A stretch of 64,000 nucleotides of DNA from Rhodopseudomonas sp. P2A-2r (GTDB lineage Bacteria; Pseudomonadota; Alphaproteobacteria; Rhizobiales; Xanthobacteraceae). Positions 9,475 through 17,345 of the stretch are shown here, piece by piece. The position numbers were made by a program, and so were the translations under genes. The stretch spans positions 4,806,001 through 4,870,000 of the forward strand of contig NZ_CP110389.1 of the NCBI RefSeq assembly GCF_026015985.1. Reading direction: 5' to 3'. The notes beneath the pieces are model-generated. The model was not told where the DNA came from, made no database searches, and was given only the letters and a program-made list of their open reading frames with translations. Numbering within the stretch: position 1 is the stretch's first letter; each line of letters starts with the position of its first letter.

Positions 9475-10362
9475 TCAGCTTCCGCGATACGTCGCATAAC
9501 TCCACGGCGTCATCAGCAACGGCACGTGGAGATGGCCTTCGGGCTCGAACACGGAGAAGCGCAGCGGGATGATGTCGAGGAACGGCGGGTCGGACAGCGG
9601 CACATTGTTGGCGACGAAATGCGCGGCGGTGTGGAAGCGCAGCTCGTAACGGCCGATGGGCACCGGGCGACCGCCGATCAGCGGCGCATCGGTGCGGCCG
9701 TCGGCATTGGTCATGGTGCGGGCGATGATGCGGTTTTCGCCGAGGTCGGACAGTTCGATCAGCTCCACCGCGATGCCGGCCGCCGGCCTGCCGCCATGGG
9801 TATCGAGCACATGGGTCGACAGCCGGCCGTGCACCTTCAGCGGATGATCGCCGCTGACCAGCAGATCGGTGCGCAACGCCGCGATGCGGAAGATCTCAGT
9901 GAGCGACGCCGCCATCTCGGTGGCGGCATCGTTGGGCAGCCGTCGCTCGAAATCGCGCAGCACCGAGATCCTTGGTCTGGCGCCGCGCGCAGACGATATA
10001 GGGAAAGCCGAATTTTTCCCGGTAGGCGCTGTTGACGCGATCGAAGGCGGCATATTCGGCTTCCGACAGCCGGTCGAGGCCGAGGCTCCCCTGCTCGGCG
10101 TTGGATTCCGCCGTGAGGTCACTGGCTTTTTCGTCTTGTCGGCGAGATCGGGATGCACCCGGATCAGCGCCAGCCGCTGACCGGGCGCCGCCGCCTCGAC
10201 CACGCTGCGCATCGCCGCGAACAGCTCCGTCACGCCGGCGAACGGCCGCTGCGCTGCGGCCGCTTCCGCGATCCACGGCGAGTATTCGAAGATGTTGGCC
10301 AGCGCCGCGACAAAATCGTCCTTGCTGCAGGCGTTCAGTTCGGCGATCGACTTCTGCGACAT
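9475..10362 (-). CDS. uraD-uraH: UraD-UraH fusion (OHCU decarboxylase / 5-hydroxyisourate hydrolase), two frameshifts
   Basis: The N-terminal half is UraD: RVHPDLADK carries the catalytic His, and LSEAEYAAFDRVNSAYREKF and FGFPYIVCARRQTKD are present. The C-terminal half is UraH, a transthyretin-like domain: VHGRLSTHVLDTHGGRPAAG to the invariant C-terminal YRGS. No stop or clear new start separates them. UraH hydrolyses 5-hydroxyisourate and UraD decarboxylates OHCU to S-allantoin, so one protein performs both post-uricase steps. Two shifts interrupt UraD: a missing base near the T5 run at 10127-10131, and an extra base in GAGATC at 9965-9970 (expected TKDSVL). They compensate, so only residues between them are garbled. 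The ATG at 10362 follows AGGAA. Confidence 0.87.
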   Translation of the reverse strand: MSQKSIAELNACSKDDFVAALANIFEYSPWIAEAAAAQRPFAGVTELFAAMRSVVEAAAPGQRLALIRVHPDLADKTKKPVTSRRNPTPSRGASASTGCRKPNMPPSIASTAPTGKNSAFPISSARGARPRISVLRDFERRLPNDAATEMAASLTEIFRIAALRTDLLVSGDHPLKVHGRLSTHVLDTHGGRPAAGIAVELIELSDLGENRIIARTMTNADGRTDAPLIGGRPVPIGRYELRFHTAAHFVANNVPLSDPPFLDIIPLRFSVFEPEGHLHVPLLMTPWSYATYRGS

Positions 10363-10370
10363 CGAAATTC

Positions 10371-11306
10371 CTATCCGACCTCGCGGGCGTCGGCGGCGAG
10401 ATGCTTGAGATGGGCGTGCCAGTGTTCGGCGATCTGCAGCCGCGTCGGCACCCAGACCTTGTCGTGGCTGCCGATGTAGTCGAGGAAGCGGATCAGCGAC
10501 GCGGCGCGGCCGGGACGGCCGACGACGCGGCAATGCAGGCCGACGGTCATCATCTTCGGCGCCGTCGCGCCTTCGGCATAGAGCACGTCGAAGGCGTCCT
10601 TCAGATAGGTGAAGAACTCATCGCCGCCGCCAAATCCCTGCGGATTGACGAAGCGCATGTCGTTGGCATCGAGACTGTAGGGGATCATCAGCTGCGGGCC
10701 GTTCGGCCCCTTGAGCCAGTACGGCAGGTCGTCGGCATAGGTGTCGCACAGATACATCAGGCCGCCTGCTTCCATCAGCAGGCGGTTGGTGTTGATGGAG
10801 CTGCGCCCGGTGTACCAGCCGAGCGGCGGAGCACCGGTGGCCTCGGTGTGGACGCGGATCGCCTCGGCGATTTCGGCGCGCTCCTCGACCTCCGACATGT
10901 CCTTGTGCTCGATCCATTTCAGGCTGTGGCTGGCGATATCCCAGCCGGCCTCCTGCATGGCCGCGACGATCTCCGGATTGCGCTTCAGCGCGGTGGCGAC
11001 GCCGAACACCGTGGTCGGCATCCTGCGTTCGGTGAACATCCGCCACAGCCGCCAGAACCCGGCGCGCGAGCCATATTCGAACATCGATTCGATATTGGCG
11101 TGGCGCTGGCCCGGCCACGGCTGCGCGCCGAGCACGTCCGACAGGAAGGCTTCCGACGCGCGGTCGCCGTGCAAGATGTTGTTCTCGCCGCCTTCCTCGA
11201 AATTGACCACGAACTGCACCGCGATGCGGGCGCCGCCCGGCCATTGCGGATCGGGCGGATTGCGGCCGTAGCCGCGCAGATCGCGGGGATAGGCGGCGTC
11301 CGCCAT
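10371..11306 (-). CDS. puuE: Allantoinase PuuE type (polysaccharide-deacetylase fold)
   Basis: 311 residues of the polysaccharide deacetylase-like allantoinase family: PRDLRGYGRNPPDPQWPGGA near the N-terminus, VQFVVNFEEGGE, GWDIASHSLKWIEH with the metal-site His, and the C-terminal VGLHCRVVGRPGRA. It opens allantoin to allantoate without the classical amidohydrolase metal centre. It follows the S-allantoin-making UraD-UraH and is 8 bases upstream of it on the same strand. The start ATG at 11306 overlaps the stop of the DUF3830 gene (ATGA); a start at 11345 would add residues lying inside that gene. Confidence 0.9.
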   Translation of the reverse strand: MADAAYPRDLRGYGRNPPDPQWPGGARIAVQFVVNFEEGGENNILHGDRASEAFLSDVLGAQPWPGQRHANIESMFEYGSRAGFWRLWRMFTERRMPTTVFGVATALKRNPEIVAAMQEAGWDIASHSLKWIEHKDMSEVEERAEIAEAIRVHTEATGAPPLGWYTGRSSINTNRLLMEAGGLMYLCDTYADDLPYWLKGPNGPQLMIPYSLDANDMRFVNPQGFGGGDEFFTYLKDAFDVLYAEGATAPKMMTVGLHCRVVGRPGRAASLIRFLDYIGSHDKVWVPTRLQIAEHWHAHLKHLAADAREVG

Positions 11307-11719
11307 CAGACGATCTCGAAGCGGACTTTTTGCGCGCCCTTCCACAGCACGGTCTTGCCCATAGCCGGCAGGTTCTCGAGGCCGGAGGTCAAAGTGATGA
11401 AATGGTTGCCGGCGAGCTGGCCCATCTTGCTGGCGAAATGCACGCCGCTATAGGCCAGCAGGATCTCGGTCTCGCTGATGCCGCCGGGATACAGGATGAT
11501 GTGGCCGGGCGCGGGATAGGAAGTGTGGTTCTCGTAGCCGACGCCGAAATCGAGATCGCCGAGCGGCATCCACACGCCCTCGCCGCTCCAGCGCACATGG
11601 ATGGCCTGGCTCTCGAACGGCATCGCCTTCTTGAAGGCAGCCACGGTCTTAGGCGCCAGTTCCTCCTCGAACTTCGCGTTGAAGGAGAAGTCGCCGACAT
11701 GGACAATGAGCTGGCTCAT
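11306..11719 (-). CDS. DUF3830 family protein (cyclophilin-like fold)
   Basis: 137 residues, soluble, no signal peptide. The segments AFKKAMPFESQAIHVRWSGE, PGHIILYPGGISETEILLAY and AGNHFITLTSGLE match the DUF3830 family, which is related to the cyclophilin-like DUF3237/CLD fold. Function is not established. It is translationally coupled to puuE by a 4-base overlap and divergent from formamidase, so a role in ureide or amide metabolism is a reasonable inference. The start ATG 11719 has no good ribosome-binding site. A much longer in-frame extension upstream is an artefact of the antisense of the formamidase gene. Confidence 0.78.
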   Translation of the reverse strand: MSQLIVHVGDFSFNAKFEEELAPKTVAAFKKAMPFESQAIHVRWSGEGVWMPLGDLDFGVGYENHTSYPAPGHIILYPGGISETEILLAYSGVHFASKMGQLAGNHFITLTSGLENLPAMGKTVLWKGAQKVRFEIV

Positions 11720-11920
11720 AAGGGGGTCTCGAATGCTGGGGAGATGGCGGCCGCGGGCAGCCGTCGATTGACGCGGGAACAATCCCGCCCGCGACGGGAT
11801 TTGTCCAGACCCTAGCGCCTGCCCGGCAAAACAGCAAAACCCCGCCTGAAATATACGCTGTTGCGGGCCGCTCAAATCGGGTTTGTTCACAGCCCAGACG
11901 CACGCACAGGGAGCACCGGC

Positions 11921-12937
11921 ATGAACGGATTGGGCGGCCTCAACAAATCGCCTGAGGGCGTGGTGATCGGGCTGGTGCAGTTGCAGCTCCCGGTGGTGGT
12001 AACCCGGCAGGACCTGGCGCGGCAGACCGACCGCATCGTGTATATGGTCGGCAAGGCGCGGCGCAATCTCGGCACCATGGACCTGGTGGTATTTCCGGAA
12101 TATGCGCTGCACGGCCTGTCCATGGACACCAATCCGGACATCATGTGCCGGCTGGACGGGCCGGAAGTGGCGGCGTTCAAGCAGGCCTGCATCGACAATG
12201 CGATCTGGGGCTGCTTCTCCATCATGGAGTTCAACCCGGACGGCAATCCGTGGAATTCCGGCCTGATCATCGACGACCATGGCGACATCAAACTGTATTA
12301 CCGCAAGATGCATCCGTGGATCCCGGTGGAGCCGTGGGAGCCCGGCAATCTCGGCATCCCCGTGATCGACGGCCCCCGCGGCGCGAAGCTGGCGCTGATC
12401 ATCTGCCACGACGGCATGTTCCCGGAGATGGCGCGGGAATGCGCCTACAAGGGCGCCGAGATCATGATCCGCACCGCCGGCTACACCGCGCCGATCCGCG
12501 ACAGCTGGCGCTTCACCAACCAGGCCAACGCATTCCAGAACCTGATGGTGACGGCGAACGTCTGTATGTGCGGCTCGGACGGCTCGTTCGACTCCATGGG
12601 CGAAGGCATGATCGTCAATTTCGACGGCAGCGTCATCGCTCACGGCACCACCGGCCGCGCCGACGAGATCATCAGCGCCGAGGTGCGCCCCGACCTGGTG
12701 CGCGAGGCGCGCATCCACTGGGGCGTCGAGAACAACATCTACCAGCTCTGGCACCGCGGCTATGTGGCGGTGAAGGGCGGCGCGATGGACTGCCCCTACA
12801 CCTTCATGCAGGACATGGTGGCGGGGACATACCGGCTGCCGTGGGAGGACCAGGTCAAGGTCACCGACGGCACCTCATGCGGATTTCCTGAGCCGACACG
12901 GGTATTCACGGCGACGACTGCGAAGGCGGCGGAATAA
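11921..12937 (+). CDS. amiF: Formamidase (nitrilase superfamily)
   Basis: 338 residues, matching AmiF formamidase/aliphatic amidase throughout, starting MNGLGGLNKSPEGVVIGLVQ. The Glu-Lys-Cys catalytic triad is visible: E in FPEYALHG (about residue 60), K in YRKMHPW (about 129), C in IICHDGMFPE (about 162). It releases ammonia from formamide. It is divergent from DUF3830-puuE with a 200-base shared upstream region, which suggests common nitrogen-related control. Formamide or small-amide release during N-heterocycle breakdown is the likely link. The ATG at 11921 follows AGGGAG. Confidence 0.9.
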   Translation: MNGLGGLNKSPEGVVIGLVQLQLPVVVTRQDLARQTDRIVYMVGKARRNLGTMDLVVFPEYALHGLSMDTNPDIMCRLDGPEVAAFKQACIDNAIWGCFSIMEFNPDGNPWNSGLIIDDHGDIKLYYRKMHPWIPVEPWEPGNLGIPVIDGPRGAKLALIICHDGMFPEMARECAYKGAEIMIRTAGYTAPIRDSWRFTNQANAFQNLMVTANVCMCGSDGSFDSMGEGMIVNFDGSVIAHGTTGRADEIISAEVRPDLVREARIHWGVENNIYQLWHRGYVAVKGGAMDCPYTFMQDMVAGTYRLPWEDQVKVTDGTSCGFPEPTRVFTATTAKAAE

Positions 12938-12944
12938 ACGCCAC

Positions 12945-13063
12945 AGCCGTCATCCTGAGGCGCTCGCCCGCAGGGCGAGCCTCGAAGGATGAGGCCACAA
13001 GTGCCGAGCTTCCCGCCGCCGCCCTTCGAGGCGCGCAAGCGCGCACTCCTCAGGGTGACGGCT
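12945..13063. repeat. Palindromic repeat R4 acting as a likely terminator
   Basis: The outer arms AGCCGTCATCCTGAGG (12945-12960) and CCTCAGGGTGACGGCT (13048-13063) are near-perfect complements. Internal hairpins CTCGCCC-GCA-GGGCGAG and GCGCGCAAGCGCGC are present. CTTTTTG follows the plus-strand end, so it could terminate formamidase transcription. It lies between the convergent formamidase and binding-protein genes. Confidence 0.7.
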
Positions 13064-13138
13064 CTTTTTGACTCACCCTGCCAAGGAGAGCGACGGCCTC
13101 GGTCGCCCCCGCTGCCTATGCATCTTCGATGAAGAACC

Positions 13139-14125
13139 CTACTTCATCGCGTCGGTCACCGCCGTCGTGGTCGCGCCTTCCGGCTTCTTCGTGATCACCG
13201 GATCGGAGCCGCCGGCCATCAACGTGGCAACGGTCCGCTCATAGTCCTTGGGGTCGAGCTTGCCGTCCATGGGGCCGAGCAGCTTTGCCACCTCGGTCAT
13301 CATGCGCTTCTGGTCCTTGGCGGTCTTGGCGCCGGTGGAATCGCCGGCCAGGATGATCTTCACGGCCTCGTCGGGATTGGCCCTGGCGTAGTCCCAGCCC
13401 TTCTCCGACGCCTTCACGAACTTCGCCATCTTGGCGACGAAGACGGGATCTTTCAAATTCTTCTCGACCACGTAGAGACCATCCTCCAGCGTGGCGACGC
13501 CTTCGTCTTCATACTTGAACACGACCAGCTGGCTGGGCTTGTAGCCGCCGTCGACCACCTGCCAGTATTCGTTGTAGGTCATGGTGGAGACGCAGTCGGC
13601 CTGCTTCTGCAACAGCGGATCGACGTTAAAGCCCTGCTTGATGATCTTGACGCCATCCTTGGAGCCGTCGGTCTTCAGGCCGAGCTTCGACATCCACGAC
13701 AGGAACGGATATTCGTTGCCGCCGTACCAGACACCGATGGTCCGGCCCTTGAGGTCCGCGGGCTTCTTGATGCCGGTCTCGGCGCGGCAGGTCAGCATCA
13801 GGCCGGACTTCTTGAAGGTCTGCGAGATGTTGACCAGCGGCACGCCCTTCTCGCGCGACGCCAGCGCCGAGGGCATCCAGTCCACCACCACGTCGGCACC
13901 GCCGCCGGCGATCACCTGCGGCGGCGCGACATCGGGGCCGCCCGGCTTGATGGTGACGTCGAGACCGGCGTCCTTGTAGAACCCCTTCTCCTTGGCGACG
14001 AAGTAGCCGGCGAACTGTGCCTGCGCCACCCATTTGAGCTGGATCGTCACCTTGTCTGCCGCCTCAGCGGAAACCGCCGACAACCCGATCGCCGCCGTCG
14101 TTGCCAGTGCCAGAATTTTCTTCAT
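13139..14125 (-). CDS. NMT1/SsuA-family ABC transporter substrate-binding protein
   Basis: 328 residues. The signal peptide MKKILALATTAAIGLSAVSA ends at AEAADK. The mature part TIQLKWVAQAQFAGYFVAKE with GFYKDAGLDVTIKPGG is the NMT1/THI5-like periplasmic binding domain used for pyrimidine-like, thiamine-precursor, nitrate, taurine and related ligands. It is the last gene of a four-gene importer unit (ATPase, two permeases, binding protein). The nearby molybdenum hydroxylase and purine genes make a nitrogen heterocycle the likely ligand, but the ligand cannot be read from sequence. Confidence 0.87.
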   Translation of the reverse strand: MKKILALATTAAIGLSAVSAEAADKVTIQLKWVAQAQFAGYFVAKEKGFYKDAGLDVTIKPGGPDVAPPQVIAGGGADVVVDWMPSALASREKGVPLVNISQTFKKSGLMLTCRAETGIKKPADLKGRTIGVWYGGNEYPFLSWMSKLGLKTDGSKDGVKIIKQGFNVDPLLQKQADCVSTMTYNEYWQVVDGGYKPSQLVVFKYEDEGVATLEDGLYVVEKNLKDPVFVAKMAKFVKASEKGWDYARANPDEAVKIILAGDSTGAKTAKDQKRMMTEVAKLLGPMDGKLDPKDYERTVATLMAGGSDPVITKKPEGATTTAVTDAMK

Positions 14126-14155
14126 GCATAACTCCAGGGGCTGCGGACCCGCCGA

Positions 14156-15280
14156 TCAGGTCCGATGGGATGGGTGCCAGAAAGTGGTCGCGCGTTCGGC
14201 CAGCGCGACAAGTCCGTAGAAAGCCATGCCGGCGATCGCGGCCAGCGCGATCTCCGCCCACACCATGTCGATCGCCATGCGCCCGGCCTCGGTGGAAATC
14301 CGGAAGCCGATGCCCTGCGTCGGCGTGCCGAAGAATTCGGCGACGATGGCGCCGATCAGCGCCAGCGTCGCGTTGATCTTCAGCGCGTTAAAGATGAACG
14401 GCAGCGCCGCCGGCAGATACAATCGCGTCAGGGTCTGCCGATAGGTGGCGCCATAGGAGCGCATCAGGTCGCGTTCGATATGGCCGGACGCCGAGAGCCC
14501 GGCCAGCGCATTGACCAGCATCGGGAAGAACGTCACCAGCGCCACCACGGCGGCCTTGGACGGCCAGTCGAAGCCGAACCACATCACCATGATCGGCGCG
14601 ACGCCAACCAGCGGCAGCGCGGAGAAGAAATTGCCGAGCGGCAACAGACCGCGGCCGAGGAAGGCGAAGCGGTGCGCGACGATGGCCACCGCGAGGCCGG
14701 CGCCACAGCCGATGACATAGCCGATCAGCACGCCGCGCACAAAAGTCTGGACGAAGTCCGCGCCAAGGATCGGCAGCGAGGATGCGAATTTCGCAGCGGC
14801 CGCGCTCGGCGCCGGCAGCAACACGCTGGGCACGCCGAAGCCGCGCACCAGCACTTCCCACAGATAGAACACCACCGCGCCGAACAGCAGCGGGACCGCA
14901 AGATCGAGCCATTTGCGTCGCGCGTTGCTGCCCGGACGCACCACCGCCAGCGCCATCACGCACAGAGCGGCGCCGAGCCACACCGCAAGCACGATCATCC
15001 AGAAGCCGGTCGCCGCGGAGCCGGCGATGCCGTCATCGTGCAGCAGCGTGATCGTCGCGGCGGCACCGCAGACAGATCCCATGAGACCGAGCACGATGGC
15101 AATGACGCCGCCGATGCCGGCCGCGACGGCGAACAGCAGGGCGGCGGCGAGCACCAGCGACATCGCCAGTGGACGCGTTGCGAGCGGCGGCACGGCGTCT
15201 GACGCCAGCGGCAGGACGAAGCCCAGCAACGCGGCGACTGTTGCGACGATGAATCCGAGCCGAAGCTTTTGCGGGTTCAT
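14156..15280 (-). CDS. ABC transporter permease with extra N-terminal membrane region
   Basis: 374 residues. The C-terminal 250 are a standard BPD permease domain of the SsuC/TauC type: LPLVGVAPIMVMWFGFDWPS, and the EAA-like loop RSYGATYRQTLTRLYLPAAL. Before it lies about 125 residues with roughly four hydrophobic segments (such as PLAMSLVLAAALLFAVAAGI) that the family usually lacks. The start ATG 15280 overlaps the stop of the upstream permease by 4 bases. It pairs with that permease as the heterodimeric channel of the importer. Confidence 0.85.
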   Translation of the reverse strand: MNPQKLRLGFIVATVAALLGFVLPLASDAVPPLATRPLAMSLVLAAALLFAVAAGIGGVIAIVLGLMGSVCGAAATITLLHDDGIAGSAATGFWMIVLAVWLGAALCVMALAVVRPGSNARRKWLDLAVPLLFGAVVFYLWEVLVRGFGVPSVLLPAPSAAAAKFASSLPILGADFVQTFVRGVLIGYVIGCGAGLAVAIVAHRFAFLGRGLLPLGNFFSALPLVGVAPIMVMWFGFDWPSKAAVVALVTFFPMLVNALAGLSASGHIERDLMRSYGATYRQTLTRLYLPAALPFIFNALKINATLALIGAIVAEFFGTPTQGIGFRISTEAGRMAIDMVWAEIALAAIAGMAFYGLVALAERATTFWHPSHRT

Positions 15281-16200
15281 GGCCGCACTCCCATGCGGCG
15301 TGCCGTGATGCGCTCGGCGAGGCCGACCAGCGCGATCAGCGCCGAGGCCAGCACCGCCGCCGCCAGCAGCGCCGCCCAGATCTGGATGGTCTGGCCGTAA
15401 TAGGAGCCGGCCAGCAGCCGCGCGCCGATGCCGGCCTCGCCGCCGGTCGGCAATTCCGCGACGATGGCGCCGATCAGCGAAATCGAGATCGCCACCTTGA
15501 GGCTGGCGAACAGATACGGCACCGCCGAGGGCCAGCGCAGCTTTGCCAGCACCTGTCGCTGTGAGGCCGACCAGGTGCGCATCAGATCCATCTGCATCGG
15601 GTCCGGCGCAGTGAAGCCCTTGACCATGCCGATGGTGACCGGGAAGAAGCTCAGATAGGCGGAGATGATCGATTTCGGCAGCAGGCCCTGCAGCCCGATG
15701 GCGCCGAGCACCACGATGAAGATCGGCGCCAGCGCCAGGATCGGCACCATCTGCGAACAGATGATCCACGGCAGCAGGCTTTTCTCCAGCACCCGGCTGT
15801 GCACGATCATCAGCGCCAGCGCGACGCCGAGCAGCGCGCCGAGCACGAAGCCGAGCAAGGTCGCCGACAATGTCACCGCCGAGTGATAGACGAGGCTGCG
15901 CGGCGCGTTCGGCGCATAACCGAACACGCCGTCGAGAAAGCTTTCCACCACCTGATGCGGCGCCGGCAACAACGGCCGCTCGGCGCTCATGGTGCCGGCA
16001 ATCAGTTCCGACGTCGTATAGGGCGTCTCCTCGCGCTCGAAGGCATCGCGCACCAGCGTGAGATTCATCAGCACCGCAGCGACGTACCAGACGGCGATCA
16101 GAACGGCGACCACCGTGACGATGGGTGCCGCGCGCTGCAGCAGCGGATGGCGCGACAGGCCGCGCACAGCGACAGGCACGGCGAGTGCGTCACTCGTCAT
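15277..16200 (-). CDS. ABC transporter permease (SsuC/TauC type)
   Basis: 307 residues with about six membrane segments, the conserved SQMVPILALAPIFIVVLGAI stretch and the cytoplasmic loop RTWSASQRQVLAKLRWPSAVP that contacts the ATPase. A 45-residue stretch after the first membrane segment (from about 45 to 90) is longer than usual. It overlaps the ATPase gene by 11 bases upstream and the second permease by 4 bases downstream, so all four genes are one operon. Confidence 0.87.
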   Translation of the reverse strand: MTSDALAVPVAVRGLSRHPLLQRAAPIVTVVAVLIAVWYVAAVLMNLTLVRDAFEREETPYTTSELIAGTMSAERPLLPAPHQVVESFLDGVFGYAPNAPRSLVYHSAVTLSATLLGFVLGALLGVALALMIVHSRVLEKSLLPWIICSQMVPILALAPIFIVVLGAIGLQGLLPKSIISAYLSFFPVTIGMVKGFTAPDPMQMDLMRTWSASQRQVLAKLRWPSAVPYLFASLKVAISISLIGAIVAELPTGGEAGIGARLLAGSYYGQTIQIWAALLAAAVLASALIALVGLAERITARRMGVRP

Positions 16201-17065
16201 AGGAGTGCCCTGCCCGCAACCCGTTGCGCACGCGCTGCGCGATGCGGATGAATTCCGGCGTCTCGCGGATCTCCAGGGTGCGGTCGCGCGGAAAATTGCA
16301 GTCGATGATATCGGTGATGCGGCCCGGCCGCGGCGACATCACCACGATCTTGGTCGACAGGAACACCGCTTCCGGAATCGAATGTGTCACGAACAATACG
16401 GTCTTGCCGGTCTTGTCCCACAATTGCAGCAGCTGCTCGTTGAGATGATCGCGCACGATCTCGTCCAGCGCACCGAAGGGTTCGTCCATCAGCAGCAGCG
16501 CCGGATCGAACGAAAGCGCGCGGGCGATCGACACCCGCTGCTGCATGCCGCCGGACAATTGCCAGGGAAACTTGCGCTCGAAGCCGGTGAGGTTCACCAG
16601 CGCCAGATAGCGCGCCGCGCGTGCAGTCTGCTCGCTATCGGAAAAACCCATGATCTCGAGCGGCAGCTTCAGATTGGCCTCGATGGTCCGCCACGGAAAC
16701 AGGGCCGGCGCCTGGAACACGTAACCGTAGGCGCGCGACAGCCGCGCCTGCTCGGCGCTCATGCCGTTGACACGGAGTTCGCCGGAGGTCGGCTGCTGCA
16801 GGTCGGCGATGACGCGCAGCATGGTGGTCTTGCCGCAGCCGGAGGGGCCGATGAACGACACGAACTCGCCCTCGGCGATCCCCAGGCTGACATTGGATAG
16901 CGCATCGACCGCGCCGTCGGCGGTCTGAAACGTCAATGAAACATGGGAAACATCGACCGCCAGACGCCGCGGCGGCGGGTTGAGGACGGTCGTTGCTTCG
17001 GCGAGGTTGCTCATGCGCGACGGTTCGACCCAATTGGTGGATGGCTGGCGAATGATTGGCGTCAT
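16190..17065 (-). CDS. ABC transporter ATP-binding protein (SsuB/TauB type)
   Basis: Walker A GPSGCGKTTML, Q-loop YVFQAPALFPW, signature LSGGMQQR, Walker B LLLMDEPFGALD and the switch His in FVTHSIPEAV are all present. It energises the importer formed with the two permeases and the NMT1-like binding protein. The start is uncertain: ATG 17065 or ATG 17014 (MSNLAEATT); neither has a strong ribosome-binding site, and the ATPase core begins only near residue 37. It is divergent from the molybdenum hydroxylase genes across 280 bases. Confidence 0.86.
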   Translation of the reverse strand: MTPIIRQPSTNWVEPSRMSNLAEATTVLNPPPRRLAVDVSHVSLTFQTADGAVDALSNVSLGIAEGEFVSFIGPSGCGKTTMLRVIADLQQPTSGELRVNGMSAEQARLSRAYGYVFQAPALFPWRTIEANLKLPLEIMGFSDSEQTARAARYLALVNLTGFERKFPWQLSGGMQQRVSIARALSFDPALLLMDEPFGALDEIVRDHLNEQLLQLWDKTGKTVLFVTHSIPEAVFLSTKIVVMSPRPGRITDIIDCNFPRDRTLEIRETPEFIRIAQRVRNGLRAGHSYDE

Positions 17066-17263
17066 CCGGTTGCACTGTAGCGCTCAGGGTGGCGCGTTTC
17101 AACGCGGTCGGCAAGCGCGACGAGCTCGACGCATCCTGTCAAACTATCGCGGCACCGGCGCGCTCAATGTTTGCGCAGCAGGTGCATCGCGTGGGCAGAT
17201 ACATTATCGGAGTCGTTCATGCCGTTATCTGCTTTTCCGATGGGTCGAATTCGCGGTGTTGTT

Positions 17264-17292
17264 TTGACTTGGCGCGGCGCCCACCTCATACT
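17264..17292 (+). promoter_or_regulatory. Candidate sigma-70 promoter for the molybdenum hydroxylase genes
   Basis: TTGACT (17264-17269), a 17-base spacer, then CATACT (17287-17292) matches the -35/-10 pattern at 5 of 6 and 4 of 6 positions. It is 54 bases upstream of the coxM-like start. The 17066-17345 region otherwise holds no gene. Confidence 0.4.
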
Positions 17293-17345
17293 TCGCAGGG
17301 CGCGTCACGCTGCGTGACCGTCCTGCAATCCTGCCTTCGAGCGTC

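Noticed and set aside
11720..12754. Long minus-strand open frame continuous with the DUF3830 gene and antisense to formamidase
   Set aside because: Its residues show no family similarity and mirror the codon pattern of the formamidase gene; the true start is at 11719.
12938..13138. CRISPR-like repeat array
   Set aside because: The repeats are inverted, not direct, and occur only once; it is a palindromic element with a terminator-like tail.
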